64,000 nt of DNA, taken from NCBI RefSeq assembly GCF_005222485.1, contig NZ_CP029078.1, positions 2,446,001 through 2,510,000 on the forward strand, given 5' to 3'. Position numbers and translations under genes: made by a program. The notes under the pieces are model-generated. The model was given only the letters and a program-made list of their open reading frames with translations, ran no database searches and had not been told where the DNA came from. This DNA comes from Streptomyces griseoviridis. Its GTDB lineage: Bacteria > Actinomycetota > Actinomycetes > Streptomycetales > Streptomycetaceae. This document shows positions 29,264 to 38,477 of the stretch, piece after piece (positions within the stretch are counted from its first letter, which is position 1; the number at the start of each line of letters is the position of its first letter).

Positions 29264-29664
29264 GAATCCACGGCTCCTCTGAATGCCTCTAGCTCTACTT
29301 CGACCAGGACGCGCGGGTCGACGAACCCGTCGACGACCAGCAGCGTCGACACCGGGCGCACCGCGTCGAAGATCTCCTTGTGGGCCCGCCCCACCGCCTC
29401 CACGTCCCGTGGGTGGGTGAGGAACATGCGGGTGCGCAGCACCGCGTCGACGCCGAGCCCGAAGGCGCCGAGTGCCTCGATCGCGGTGCCGAAGGCGGCC
29501 TTGGCCTGTTCGTAGGGGTCGCCCTCCCCGTACAGGACCGTGCCCTTGAAGGAGGTCGTGCCGCCCACCAGGACCCGGTCCCCGGCCGCGACGGCGCGTG
29601 CGCTGCCGAAGCTCTCCTCCCAGGGACTTCCGCTCTGCACCCGCCGTACGGCATCGGACGTCAT
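29260..29664 (-). CDS. Rid-family protein lacking the usual catalytic Arg
   Basis: This 134-residue protein has the YjgF/YER057c/UK114 fold. Archetypal RidA hydrolyses reactive 2-aminoacrylate imines and needs an Arg in a PARS-type motif. Here the aligned stretch reads [12 protein letters not shown], with Ser at the expected Arg position, so it looks like a Rid4-7-type relative of unknown activity. The gene overlaps priA upstream and hisF downstream by ATGA, so it is translated as part of the his operon. It may deal with an unstable intermediate of the pathway, which is only an inference. Confidence 0.85.
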   Translation of the reverse strand: MTSDAVRRVQSGSPWEESFGSARAVAAGDRVLVGGTTSFKGTVLYGEGDPYEQAKAAFGTAIEALGAFGLGVDAVLRTRMFLTHPRDVEAVGRAHKEIFDAVRPVSTLLVVDGFVDPRVLVEVELEAFRGAVDS

Positions 29665-30389
29665 GACGACACAGCCTCCAGGGCCTCTTCCAGGGTGAAC
29701 GCCTTGGCGTACAGGGCCTTCCCGACGATGGAGCCCTCGACACCGAGGGGTACCAGCTCGGCGATGGCGCGCAGGTCGTCGAGGGACGACACGCCGCCCG
29801 AGGCCACGACCGGCCGGTCGGTGGCGGCGCAGACGTTGCGCAGCAGCTCCAGGTTGGGGCCCTGGAGGGTGCCGTCCTTGGCGATGTCGGTGACGACGTA
29901 GCGGGCGCAGCCCTCGGAGTCGAGGCGCTTCAGCGTCTCGTAGAGGTCGCCGCCGTCGCGGGTCCAGCCGCGGCCGCGCAGGGTGGTGCCGCGGACGTCG
30001 AGGCCGACGGCGATCTGGTCGCCGTGCCGGGCGATGACCTGGGCGACCCATTCGGGGGTCTCCAGGGCGGCGGTGCCGAGGTTGACGCGGGTGCAGCCGG
30101 TGGCGAGGGCGGCGGCGAGGGTGTCGTCGTCGCGGATGCCGCCGGACAGCTCGACCTTGATGTCCATGGCGCCGGTGACCTCGGCGATCAGGGCGCGGTT
30201 GTCGCCGGTGCCGAACGCGGCGTCCAGGTCGACCAGGTGGAGCCACTCGGCGCCGGCCCGCTGCCAGGCGAGAGCGGCCTCCAGGGGGGAGCCGTAGGAG
30301 GTCTCGGTGCCTGACTCGCCGTGCACGAGCCGGACGGCCTGGCCGTCGCGGACGTCGACGGCGGGCAGGAGTTCGAGCTTCGTGACCAT
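29661..30389 (-). CDS. priA: Bifunctional HisA/TrpF isomerase PriA
   Basis: This 242-residue TIM barrel is the actinobacterial phosphoribosyl isomerase that serves both histidine (ProFAR) and tryptophan (PRA) synthesis. It has [15 protein letters not shown] with the first catalytic Asp (Asp12), [19 protein letters not shown], and [13 protein letters not shown] with the second. The GRGWTR loop is typical of PriA rather than pure HisA. The ATG at 30389 shares one base with the hisH stop (TGATG). No separate trpF is seen in the window, which fits the known dual role. Confidence 0.93.
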   Translation of the reverse strand: MVTKLELLPAVDVRDGQAVRLVHGESGTETSYGSPLEAALAWQRAGAEWLHLVDLDAAFGTGDNRALIAEVTGAMDIKVELSGGIRDDDTLAAALATGCTRVNLGTAALETPEWVAQVIARHGDQIAVGLDVRGTTLRGRGWTRDGGDLYETLKRLDSEGCARYVVTDIAKDGTLQGPNLELLRNVCAATDRPVVASGGVSSLDDLRAIAELVPLGVEGSIVGKALYAKAFTLEEALEAVSS

Positions 30390-31030
30390 CAGAGGGTTCC
30401 GATCCAGTTGTTCAGCAGCTGGGCTCCGGCGTCGCCGGACTTCTCGGGGTGGAACTGGGTGGCCCAGAGGGCGCCGTTCTCCACGGCGGCCACGAACGGC
30501 CCGCCGTGGGTCGACCAGGCGACCTTGGGGGCCCGCAGGGCGGGGTTGTGCTCTTCGAGCGACCAGTCCTGGACGGCGTAGGAGTGGACGAAGTAGTAGC
30601 GGGCGTCGGCGTCGAGGCCGGCGAAGAGTTCGGAGCCGGCCGGCGCGGTGACGGTGTTCCAGCCCATGTGGGGGACGATGTCGGCCTTCAGCGGCGCGAC
30701 GATGCCGGGCCATTCGTCGAGGCCCTCGCTCTGCACGCCGTGCTCGATGCCGCGCGCGAAGAGGATCTGCATGCCGACGCAGATGCCGAGCACCGGGCGC
30801 CCGCCGGAGAGCCTGCGGCCGACGATCCAGTCGCCGCGCGCCTCCTTCAGGCCCCGCATGCAGGCGGCGAAGGCGCCGACGCCCGGCACCAGCAGGCCGT
30901 CGGCGTTCATAGCGGTGTCGAAGTCACGCGTTATCTCGACCTCGGCGCCGGCGCGGGCGAGGGCGCGCTCGGCGGAGCGGACGTTGCCGAAGCCGTAGTC
31001 GAAGACGACGACTCTCCTGGCGGCGCTCAA
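30389..31030 (-). CDS. hisH: Imidazole glycerol phosphate synthase, amidotransferase subunit
   Basis: This 213-residue class I glutaminase supplies ammonia to HisF. The nucleophile Cys is in [11 protein letters not shown], and the His-Glu pair in QFHPEKSG. I chose a TTG start at 31030, which forms a TTGA overlap with the upstream stop and has GGAGG at 7 nt. A GTG at 31036 would touch the ribosome site directly, and further upstream frames are implausible. Confidence 0.93.
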   Translation of the reverse strand: MSAARRVVVFDYGFGNVRSAERALARAGAEVEITRDFDTAMNADGLLVPGVGAFAACMRGLKEARGDWIVGRRLSGGRPVLGICVGMQILFARGIEHGVQSEGLDEWPGIVAPLKADIVPHMGWNTVTAPAGSELFAGLDADARYYFVHSYAVQDWSLEEHNPALRAPKVAWSTHGGPFVAAVENGALWATQFHPEKSGDAGAQLLNNWIGTL

Positions 31031-31191
31031 TTCCACACCTCCAGCCGCAGCACCCCGGCGAACAGGCACATCGCGGCGCCGATCGACAGCAGCACGATGA
31101 GGCTCTTGGGCATCTGCTGCTTGACGAAGGAGATGATCCCGCCGATCAGGAAGAGGCCGACGACGATCAGGATGGTGGACAGACCGGTCAT
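31027..31191 (-). CDS. 54-residue membrane protein in the his operon
   Basis: The peptide starts [17 protein letters not shown] and has two hydrophobic segments (about 4-22 and 29-47) joined by a short loop, KQQMPKS. It begins 2 nt after the hisB stop and its TGA overlaps the TTG of hisH. It is thus embedded in the operon and probably couples hisB to hisH translation. I know of no function. A longer frame upstream overlaps hisB and is unlikely. Confidence 0.78.
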   Translation of the reverse strand: MTGLSTILIVVGLFLIGGIISFVKQQMPKSLIVLLSIGAAMCLFAGVLRLEVWN

Positions 31192-31193
31192 GG

Positions 31194-31787
31194 CTAGAGG
31201 GCGCCCTTCGTGGAGGGGAGGATGCCGGCCGCGCGCGGGTCGCGCTCGGAGGCGTAGCGCAGGGCGCGGGCGAGCGCCTTGAACTGGCACTCCACGATGT
31301 GGTGGGCGTTGCGGCCGTAGGGCACGTGCACGTGCAGGGCGATCTGCGCCTGGGCCACGAAGGACTCCAGGATGTGCCGGGTCATGGTGGTGTCGTACTC
31401 GCCGATCATCGGCGCCATCGTCTCGGGCTCGGTGTGCACCAGGTAGGGGCGTCCGGAGAGGTCGACGGTGACCTGGGCGAGGGACTCGTCGAGCGGGACG
31501 GTGCAGTTGCCGAACCGGTAGATGCCGACCTTGTCGCCGAGGGCCTGCTTGAAGGCGGCGCCGAGGGCGAGGGCGGTGTCCTCGATGGTGTGGTGCGAGT
31601 CGATGTGCAGGTCGCCCTCGGTCTTCACGGTGAGGTCGAACAGGCCGTGCCGGCCGAGCTGGTCGAGCATGTGGTCGTAGAAGCCGACGCCGGTCGCCAC
31701 CTCGACCTTGCCGCTGCCGTCGAGGTCGATCTCGACGAGGACGGACGTCTCCTTGGTGACCCGCTCCACGCGTCCTGTGCGGTTCAT
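31194..31787 (-). CDS. hisB: Imidazoleglycerol-phosphate dehydratase
   Basis: This 197-residue Mn enzyme converts IGP to imidazole acetol phosphate. Both metal-binding repeats are visible: [10 protein letters not shown] (near 64) and [15 protein letters not shown] (near 160), along with [14 protein letters not shown]. It is monofunctional, with no phosphatase domain. The ATG at 31787 overlaps the hisC stop by ATGA. Confidence 0.97.
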   Translation of the reverse strand: MNRTGRVERVTKETSVLVEIDLDGSGKVEVATGVGFYDHMLDQLGRHGLFDLTVKTEGDLHIDSHHTIEDTALALGAAFKQALGDKVGIYRFGNCTVPLDESLAQVTVDLSGRPYLVHTEPETMAPMIGEYDTTMTRHILESFVAQAQIALHVHVPYGRNAHHIVECQFKALARALRYASERDPRAAGILPSTKGAL

Positions 31788-32899
31788 GCGCTCTGCTCCT
31801 TCTTCAGTTCACGTACCGCGTCGAGGAACGCGTCGTTCTCGGCGGGGGTTCCCGCGCTGACCCGCAGCCATCCGGGGATGCCGTTGTCCCTGACCAGGAC
31901 GCCCCGGTCGAGGATGCGCAGCCAGGCGGCGTGCGAGCCGCCCGCGCCGTCGAAGAGCCCGAACTGCACGAAGTTCGCGTCGGACTCGACGACCTGGTAG
32001 CCGATGGCGCGCAGTTCGGCGACGAGCCGGTCCCGTTCGGACTTCAGCTGCTCGACGTAGCCGAGCAGGGTGTCGGTGTGTTCGAGGGCCGCGAGGGCGG
32101 TCGCCTGGGTGACGGCCGACAGGTGGTAGGGCAGCCGCACCAGTTGGACGGCGTCGACGACGGCCGGGTGCGCGGCGAGGTAGCCGAGGCGCAGTCCCGC
32201 GGCGCCGAACGCCTTCGACATGGTGCGCGAGACGACCAGGTGGGGCCGTCCCTCGATGAGCGGCAGCAGTGAGGCGCCGTGGCTGAACTCGACGTACGCC
32301 TCGTCGACGATGACCATGGTCGGCTTGACGGCCTGCGCGGCGTCGTACAGCGCGAGGACGGTCTCGCGGGGGACCGCGTTGCCGGTGGGGTTGTTGGGGG
32401 TGGTGATGAAGACGACGTCCGGGCGGTGCTCGGCGAGGGCGCGTTCGGCGGCCGGGAGGTCGATGGTGAAGTCGGGGCGGCGGGGCCCTGAGATCCAGCC
32501 GGTGCCGGTGCCGCGCGCGATGAGGGCGTGCATCGAGTACGAGGGTTCGAAGCCGATGGCGGTGCGGCCGGGGCCGCCGAAGGTCTGGAGCAGTTGCTGG
32601 ATGACCTCGTTGGAGCCGTTGGCCGCCCAGACGTCGGCGAGCGAGACCTCGTGGCCGGTGGTGTCGGTCAGGTAGGCGGCGAGCCGGGTGCGCAGTTCGA
32701 CGGCGTCGCGGTCCGGGTAGCGGTTGAGGTGCCTGGCCGCCTCGCGGACCCGTTCCGCGATCCGCTCGACGAGCGCGTCGGGCAGCGGGTAGGGGTTCTC
32801 GTTGGTGTTCAGCCGTACGGGCACGTCGAGTTGGGGTGCGCCGTAGGGGGACTTGCCGCGCAGCTCGTCCCGTACGGGGAGATCGTCGATGCCGGTCAC
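31784..32899 (-). CDS. hisC: Histidinol-phosphate aminotransferase
   Basis: This 371-residue fold-type I PLP enzyme has [30 protein letters not shown] (the PLP-ring Asp) and the PLP Lys motif [18 protein letters not shown] chose the GTG at 32899, which overlaps the hisD stop as GTGA, giving [15 protein letters not shown]. An ATG at 32920 would add seven residues. The overlap style matches the rest of the operon. Confidence 0.96.
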   Translation of the reverse strand: MTGIDDLPVRDELRGKSPYGAPQLDVPVRLNTNENPYPLPDALVERIAERVREAARHLNRYPDRDAVELRTRLAAYLTDTTGHEVSLADVWAANGSNEVIQQLLQTFGGPGRTAIGFEPSYSMHALIARGTGTGWISGPRRPDFTIDLPAAERALAEHRPDVVFITTPNNPTGNAVPRETVLALYDAAQAVKPTMVIVDEAYVEFSHGASLLPLIEGRPHLVVSRTMSKAFGAAGLRLGYLAAHPAVVDAVQLVRLPYHLSAVTQATALAALEHTDTLLGYVEQLKSERDRLVAELRAIGYQVVESDANFVQFGLFDGAGGSHAAWLRILDRGVLVRDNGIPGWLRVSAGTPAENDAFLDAVRELKKEQSA

Positions 32900-34245
32900 T
32901 TGCCCTCGGGTGCCTTCCATCCGCGTGCCGCCTGTTCGTCCGCCTCGAAGCGCGCCTTGACCGCCGCGCCGTGCGCGGGCAGGTCCTCCGCCTCCGCCAG
33001 CGTGACCACGTGGTGGGCGACGTCGGCCAGTGCCTCGCGCGTGTAGTCGACGATGTGGATGCCGCGCAGGAAGGACTGGACGGAGAGGCCGGAGGAGTGG
33101 CAGGCGCAGCCGCCGGTGGGCAGTACGTGGTTGGATCCGGCCGCGTAGTCGCCGAGCGAGACGGGTGCCCAGGGGCCGACGAAGACGGCGCCGGCGTTCT
33201 TGACCCGGTCGGCGACGGCGGCGGCGTCGGCGGTCTGGATCTCCAGGTGCTCGGCGCCGTAGGCGTCGACGACCCGCAGGCCCTCGTCGACGCCGTCGAC
33301 CAGGACGATCGCGGACTGCCGTCCGGTGAGGGCGGGGACGATCCGGTCGTGGACGTGCTTGCTGGCGGCGACCTGCGGCTCCAGCTCCCGGGCGACGGCG
33401 TCCGCCAGTTCCTCGGAGTCGGTGACCAGGACGGCGGCGGCCAGCGGGTCGTGCTCGGCCTGGCTGATCAGGTCGGCGGCGACGTGCACCGGGTCGGCGG
33501 TGCGGTCGGCGAGGACGGCGATCTCGGTCGGGCCCGCCTCGGTGTCGATGCCGATCTTCCCGGTGAAGTAGCGCTTGGCGGCGGCGACCCAGATGTTGCC
33601 GGGGCCGGTGACCATGGCGGCGGGCGGGCAGGACTCGGTGCCGTGCGCGAACATCGCGACGGCGGTGGCGCCGCCGGCCGCGTACACCTCGTCGACGCCC
33701 AGGAGGGCGCAGGCGGCGAGGATCGTCGGGTGCGGGAGGCCGTCGAAGGCGGCCTGCGGCGGGGAGGCGAGCGCGATGGAGCCGACCCCGGCCTCCTGGG
33801 CGGGTACGACGTTCATGACGACCGAGGACGGGTACACCGAACGGCCGCCGGGCGCGTACAGGCCGACCCGCTCGACCGGCACCCACTTCTCGGTCACCGA
33901 GCCGCCGGGCACCACCTGGGTGGTGTGGCTGGTGCGGCGCTGGGCGCGGTGGACCAGCCGGGCGCGCAGGATGGACTCCTCCAGGGCCGCGCGGACCGCC
34001 GGGTCCAGCTCGGCGAGGGCCTTCTCCAGGGCTTCGGCGGGCACCCGTACCCGGTCGAGGCGGACGCCGTCGAACTGCTCGGCGAAGTCGATCAGCGCCG
34101 CGTCGCCGCGATGGTGCACGGCCTCGCAGATCGGGCGCACCTTCTCGAGGGCGGCCGCGACGTCGAAGTCGGCTCGGGGCAGCAGGTCGCGCAGGGCGGG
34201 GCCCTCGGGAAGGGCGTCGCCGCGCAGATCGATTCGGGAGATCAC
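32896..34245 (-). CDS. hisD: Histidinol dehydrogenase
   Basis: This 449-residue Zn enzyme performs the last two oxidations of histidine synthesis. Motifs include [49 protein letters not shown] and YGAEHLEIQ with the catalytic Glu-His pair. The GTG at 34245 has no ribosome site but has GAGAAT ending 7 nt upstream, so the operon transcript is probably leaderless. hisD is the first gene of hisD-C-B-(orf)-H-priA-rid-F. Confidence 0.95.
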   Translation of the reverse strand: MISRIDLRGDALPEGPALRDLLPRADFDVAAALEKVRPICEAVHHRGDAALIDFAEQFDGVRLDRVRVPAEALEKALAELDPAVRAALEESILRARLVHRAQRRTSHTTQVVPGGSVTEKWVPVERVGLYAPGGRSVYPSSVVMNVVPAQEAGVGSIALASPPQAAFDGLPHPTILAACALLGVDEVYAAGGATAVAMFAHGTESCPPAAMVTGPGNIWVAAAKRYFTGKIGIDTEAGPTEIAVLADRTADPVHVAADLISQAEHDPLAAAVLVTDSEELADAVARELEPQVAASKHVHDRIVPALTGRQSAIVLVDGVDEGLRVVDAYGAEHLEIQTADAAAVADRVKNAGAVFVGPWAPVSLGDYAAGSNHVLPTGGCACHSSGLSVQSFLRGIHIVDYTREALADVAHHVVTLAEAEDLPAHGAAVKARFEADEQAARGWKAPEGK

Positions 34246-34258
34246 GGGGACAATTCTC
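34246..34258 (-). promoter_or_regulatory. Probable leaderless promoter of the his operon
   Basis: On the minus strand TGCGAGAAT gives an extended -10 (TGN plus GAGAAT at 34253-34258), placed 7 nt before the hisD GTG. No good -35 is seen. The position predicts transcription starting at or next to the start codon. Confidence 0.5.
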
Positions 34259-34425
34259 GCAGACCGCGGTCGGCGGCCGTGCGTGCGTATCAATGGCTGA
34301 TACAGAACCCTCGGACGGGCGACGGGGAACCCGGAAGATCGGCTTCACGTCCTGTGTTCAGGGTGTCACCATCGTGACACCGAACATATGTGCGATTCCA
34401 TGGGGACGAGAGGGACGGGAGAGCC

Positions 34426-36003
34426 GTGACCGAGGGCGCCGGGATCCGGGCCGGAGATCTGCCCGACGACCTGACCGCCGCCGAGGCGGGCATGTGGCAG
34501 GCCTTCCGCAACGGCAGCGTGTACGACCTGAGCGCCGGCGACCCGGTCGTCGACGACCCGCACGGCGGCCACCCCTGGGGGCCCGAGCGGACCGTGCGGG
34601 CCCGGATCGTCTGCTGGCTGCTGCTGGACGGCCCGCCCCCGCTCACCGGCCGGGTCTCCGCGCTGAAGCTGCGCGGGGTCCGGGTCAGCGGCCCCCTCGA
34701 CCTGGCGGGCGGCACGGTCGCGCCCTACCTGGAGATGCGCGGCTGCCGCTTCGACCGGGAGGTGCTGCTGCCCGAGGCCCGGTTCACCACCCTGCGGCTG
34801 GTGAACTGCTCGGTGCCGCGCCTCGAAGCGGCCCGTGTGCACACCGAGGGCGATCTGCACCTGCCCCGCTGCCGCTTCCACAACGGCGTCCGGCTCACCG
34901 ACGCGCACATCGGCACCGACCTGCTGATCAACCAGGCGATCGTCTACCGCGACCGCACCGGCCGCTCGATCGCCGCCGACGGCATGACCGTCGGCCAGGA
35001 CCTCCAGGCCGAGCTGCTGGAGTCGCACGGGGAGCTGAGCCTGCGCAGCGCCACGGTGGGCGTCTCGCTGAGCCTGCGCGGCGCCCGGCTCGCCAACCCG
35101 TACGGCAGGCTCGCGCTGAACGCCCCCCAGCTGACCGTCGAACGCACCCTCTACCTGACCCCCGCGGGCCTCGACAGCCCGCTGCTGAGCGGGACCACAC
35201 CCGCCCGCGGCACCCGCATCCAGCGGTTCGAGTGCCAGGGCGGCATCCGCCTCGACGACGGCAGGTTCGGGGACGCCGTCGACCTCCAGCGGGCCCGGTT
35301 CGCCTTCACCGACGAGCAGGAGCTGTCGCTGCGCCGGGTGCAGGTCCCCGAACTGCGGTTCCTCGGCGAACGGCCGCAGCGCGGCAAGGTGGTGCTGTCC
35401 GGGGCGCGGGTGGTCACGCTGGTCGACCGGGCGAACGCCTGGCCGGGCCCCGGCAACCTGCACATGGGCGGCTTCTCCTACGAGAACCTGGTGCCGCAGG
35501 GCCCGTTCCCGCTGGTCGAGCGGCTGGCCTGGGTGGCCGCCGCGACCGCCGAGTACAACCCGGAGCCGTACGAGCGGCTGGCGTCGGTGCTGCGGGCGGG
35601 CGGCGAGGACGAGGACGCCCGCGAGGTGCTCCTCGCCAAGCAGCGAAGACGCCGGGAGAGCCTGCCGCTCGCCGCCAAGCTCTGGGGGTACGCCCAGGAC
35701 GGCGCGGTGGCCTACGGGTACCGGCCGGGGCGGGCCGCGGTGTGGATGGCGGTGCTGTGGGCGGCGGGCTCGCTGGCGTTCGCGCACGCGAGCCGCCCGC
35801 CGGCCCCCAAGGGCGAGGACCCGGCGTGGAACCCCGCGCTGTACGCCCTCGACCTGCTGCTGCCGGTGATCGACCTGGGCCAGGTGGGCCTGTGGCAGCC
35901 GCGCGGCGGCTGGCAGTGGCTGTCGGCCGCGCTGATCCTGCTGGGCTGGGTCCTGGCGACGACGGTGGCGGCGGGCGCGACCCGGCTGCTGCGCAGGAGC
36001 TGA
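34426..36003 (+). CDS. Membrane-anchored beta-helix-like protein of unknown function
   Basis: This 525-residue protein has an N-terminal domain of about 50 residues and then a long run of short Leu/Val-rich repeats such as LRLVNCSVPRLEAARVHTEGD. These have the look of a right-handed beta-helix or degenerate pentapeptide fold, up to about residue 340. A helical stretch and two C-terminal membrane segments (VWMAVLWAAGSLAF and the last 25 residues) follow. Database entries often call relatives membrane-associated oxidoreductases, but I see no cofactor motif. The GTG at 34426 has GGGAGAG upstream. It is divergent from hisD. Confidence 0.75.
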   Translation: MTEGAGIRAGDLPDDLTAAEAGMWQAFRNGSVYDLSAGDPVVDDPHGGHPWGPERTVRARIVCWLLLDGPPPLTGRVSALKLRGVRVSGPLDLAGGTVAPYLEMRGCRFDREVLLPEARFTTLRLVNCSVPRLEAARVHTEGDLHLPRCRFHNGVRLTDAHIGTDLLINQAIVYRDRTGRSIAADGMTVGQDLQAELLESHGELSLRSATVGVSLSLRGARLANPYGRLALNAPQLTVERTLYLTPAGLDSPLLSGTTPARGTRIQRFECQGGIRLDDGRFGDAVDLQRARFAFTDEQELSLRRVQVPELRFLGERPQRGKVVLSGARVVTLVDRANAWPGPGNLHMGGFSYENLVPQGPFPLVERLAWVAAATAEYNPEPYERLASVLRAGGEDEDAREVLLAKQRRRRESLPLAAKLWGYAQDGAVAYGYRPGRAAVWMAVLWAAGSLAFAHASRPPAPKGEDPAWNPALYALDLLLPVIDLGQVGLWQPRGGWQWLSAALILLGWVLATTVAAGATRLLRRS

Positions 36004-36120
36004 CCCCGGCGGGGCAGAAGTCGTTGAACCCTCACACTTTACCTTTCTTTGACCTTCGGACGTACAACTTTCCACGAGTTGACCGTTCCGGCTGGCGCGC
36101 GATCGATCCGCGGTCTTTCA

Positions 36121-37194
36121 ATGGTCGACACCATGGCTCTGCTGCCCCCGTTCAGCCGCGCGGCCCGCATCCCCAGGACCGCCCCGCGCCGCGCCGCCGC
36201 ACCGCCCGCCGGGACGCCGAGGCCGCCCGCGGGCGGCCTCGGACTGCCCGCCGACGACGACGTGCTGCTCGACGTCCCCGACGACCGGCTCGGCCCCGCC
36301 CTGGTCGCCGCCGCGCGCGGCGAGCACGGCCCGGCCTCCGCCCTGCTCGGCGCGGCCCGCGCCACCGCCGACTGGGAGCGCAGGGACCGCTGGGTACGGC
36401 GCCTGGCCGGCTTCGCCCGCTCCCGCGACGAGTGGTTCCTGCGCTGGTCGGCCACCGCCCCGCGCGACCCCGACCTGCTCACCCTCCGCGCCCAGCTCGC
36501 CGTCGACCGGGCCTGGCCCTCACCGGCCAGGGCCGAACTGCTGCGCGAGGTCAGCCCGCTGATCACGGCCGCCGCACGCGGCGACGACCGGGACCCGGTG
36601 CCCTGGCGGATCGCCCTCGACCACGCCCGCGGCTCCGGCGCGGGCCACAAGTACTTCGGGGAGCTGTGGGAGGCGGCCGTGCGCCGCGCCCCGCACCACT
36701 ACGGCTGCCATGTGGCCGCCCTGCGCTACCTCGGCGCCTCCTACCACGGCTCGCACCAGGCGTGCCTCGACTTCGCCGAGCGGGCCGCGCAGGACGCGCC
36801 CGCCGCCTCCCCCGTCCAGGCGCTGCCGCTGCGCGCGGTGATCGGCTACCTGACCGACGACTGCGGCCCCGAGCTGCCCCAGCGGCGCCTCGACGAGGCC
36901 GCCGACCGGGCCATCGCGCTCTCCGCGCGGTACCCCGAGGCCGACCCCTGGCCCGCCGCCCTGCGCAACCAGCTGCTGCTGGTCCTGGTGCGCCTCGGCC
37001 GCTGGCAGGACGCCTTCGCGCAGGCCCGGCTGATCGGCCCGTACGCCACCTCGTTCCCCTGGGAGCGGCTCTCCGACGACCCGCTCGGACTGTTCCTGAA
37101 GACCCGCGACGAGGTCCGCACCGCCTGGCTCGCACCCCCGTCGAAGCCGCCACGGAGTGAGCGCGGCCGACACGGGCACCCCGGCGACCATTAG
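36121..37194 (+). CDS. Helical-repeat protein of unknown function
   Basis: This protein of about 357 residues has a Pro/Ala/Arg-rich N-terminus (about 1-45) and then alpha-helical repeats of TPR-like character, for example RWVRRLAGFARSRDEWFLRW and LWEAAVRRAPHHYGCHVAAL. No catalytic motif is recognised. The start is uncertain: ATGs at 36121 and 36133 both lack a good ribosome site, and an earlier ATG at 36049 is possible. The 117-nt gap upstream is more AT-rich than its surroundings and contains two TTGACC elements, so a promoter is likely there. Confidence 0.7.
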   Translation: MVDTMALLPPFSRAARIPRTAPRRAAAPPAGTPRPPAGGLGLPADDDVLLDVPDDRLGPALVAAARGEHGPASALLGAARATADWERRDRWVRRLAGFARSRDEWFLRWSATAPRDPDLLTLRAQLAVDRAWPSPARAELLREVSPLITAAARGDDRDPVPWRIALDHARGSGAGHKYFGELWEAAVRRAPHHYGCHVAALRYLGASYHGSHQACLDFAERAAQDAPAASPVQALPLRAVIGYLTDDCGPELPQRRLDEAADRAIALSARYPEADPWPAALRNQLLLVLVRLGRWQDAFAQARLIGPYATSFPWERLSDDPLGLFLKTRDEVRTAWLAPPSKPPRSERGRHGHPGDH

Positions 37195-37205
37195 GCTTCT
37201 GCGGC

Positions 37206-37946
37206 GTGACCACCCACCGGCTCCCGCTCTTCCCCCTGAACTCGGCGCTGTTCCCGGGGTTGGTGCTCCCGCTCAACGTCTTCGAGGAGCGCTATCGCGC
37301 CATGATGCGCGACCTGCTGAAGACGCCCGAGGACGAACCGCGCCGGTTCGTCGTCGTGGCGATCCGCGACGGCCACGAGGTGGCCCCCAGCTCACCCGGC
37401 ATGCCCGACCCGACCGCGCCGGTCGACCACGGCCCCGCCGCCGGGTTCGGCGCCGACCCCGCCGCGTCGTTCCACACCGTGGGCTGCGTGGCGGACGCGG
37501 CGACGGTCAGGGAGCGCGAGGACGGCACCTTCGAGGTGCTGGCGACCGGCACCACCCGGGTGCGGCTGCTCTCCGTCGACGCCTCGGGACCGTTCCTGAC
37601 CGCCGAGGTCGAGGAGCTGGCCGAGGAGCCGGGCGAGGAGGCGGGCGCCCTGGCCGAGGGCGTCCTGCGGGCGTTCCGGCAGTACCAGAAGCGGCTGGCC
37701 GGCGCCCGGGAGCGGACGCTGGCGACGGGCACGGAGCTGCCGGACGAACCGTCCGTGGTGTCCTACCTGGTCGCGGCCGCGATGATGCTGGACACCCCGA
37801 CCAAGCAGCGTCTCCTGGAGTGCGAGGACACCGCGTCCCGGCTGCGCGAGGAACTGGAGCTGCTGCGCTCCGAGACGGCGATCATCCGCAACCTGCCGTC
37901 CCTGCCCGCGTCGGACCTGACGCGCGGCCGGACCAGCCTGAACTGA
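37206..37946 (+). CDS. Lon N-terminal-domain (LON substrate-binding) protein
   Basis: This 246-residue protein consists of the LAN domain seen at the N-terminus of Lon protease, without ATPase or protease parts. It has LPLFPLNSALFPGLVLPLNVFE near the start, then a beta-rich middle (GTTRVRLLSVD) and a helical C-terminus ending in a coiled segment (RLREELELLRSETAII). It may bind misfolded or specific proteins; the role is not established. The GTG at 37206 gives MTTHRLPLFPL. It lies 11 nt after the previous gene and 6 nt before ybaK, so co-transcription is likely. Confidence 0.88.
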   Translation: MTTHRLPLFPLNSALFPGLVLPLNVFEERYRAMMRDLLKTPEDEPRRFVVVAIRDGHEVAPSSPGMPDPTAPVDHGPAAGFGADPAASFHTVGCVADAATVREREDGTFEVLATGTTRVRLLSVDASGPFLTAEVEELAEEPGEEAGALAEGVLRAFRQYQKRLAGARERTLATGTELPDEPSVVSYLVAAAMMLDTPTKQRLLECEDTASRLREELELLRSETAIIRNLPSLPASDLTRGRTSLN

Positions 37947-37952
37947 GACCCG

Positions 37953-38453
37953 ATGGCGAAGAAGTCGAAGAAGCAGCAGTCGGGCTCCACACCCGCGACG
38001 GTCGCGCTGACGTCCGCGGGCGTGCCGTACACGCTGCACGCCTACGAGCACGACCCCGCGCACCCCTCGTACGGCGAGGAGGCCGCCGAGGCGATGGGGG
38101 TGTCCCCCGATCGGGTGTTCAAGACGCTCGTCGCCGACGTGGACGGCGCGCTGACGGTGGCGGTGGTCCCGGTGGCCGGCCAGCTCGACCTGAAGGCGCT
38201 GGCGGCCGCGGTCGGCGGGAAACGGGCCGCGATGGCGGACCCGGCGCTCGCCGAACGCACCACGGGCTACGTCCGCGGCGGCATCTCCCCGCTGGGCCAG
38301 CGCAAGGCGCTGCCCACCGTCCTGGACGCCTCGGCCGCCGGCCACGCCACGATCTGCGTGTCGGCGGGCCGCCGCGGTCTCGAGGTGGAGCTGTCCCCCA
38401 CCGACCTGACGGCCCTGACGACGGCGACCCTGGCCCCGATCGGCCGGAGCTGA
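37953..38453 (+). CDS. ybaK: Cys-tRNA(Pro) deacylase, YbaK/EbsC family
   Basis: This 166-residue protein has the YbaK fold that hydrolyses Cys mischarged onto tRNA-Pro. Features are VPYTLHAYEHDP, GVSPDRVFKTLVADVDG with the conserved Lys, and GYVRGGISPLGQRKALPTVLD with the GxxxPLG-type motif. The basic N-terminus (MAKKSKKQQ) is typical of actinobacterial members. It starts 6 nt after the Lon-like gene and converges on the next minus-strand gene. Confidence 0.93.
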   Translation: MAKKSKKQQSGSTPATVALTSAGVPYTLHAYEHDPAHPSYGEEAAEAMGVSPDRVFKTLVADVDGALTVAVVPVAGQLDLKALAAAVGGKRAAMADPALAERTTGYVRGGISPLGQRKALPTVLDASAAGHATICVSAGRRGLEVELSPTDLTALTTATLAPIGRS

Positions 38454-38477
38454 CCCCCGGGCCGGCCCTCGGCCTCG

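Noticed and set aside
36004..36120. AT-richer patch considered as a mobile-element scar or attachment site
   Set aside because: No tRNA, direct repeats or integrase are nearby. It fits an ordinary promoter region with TTGACC elements.
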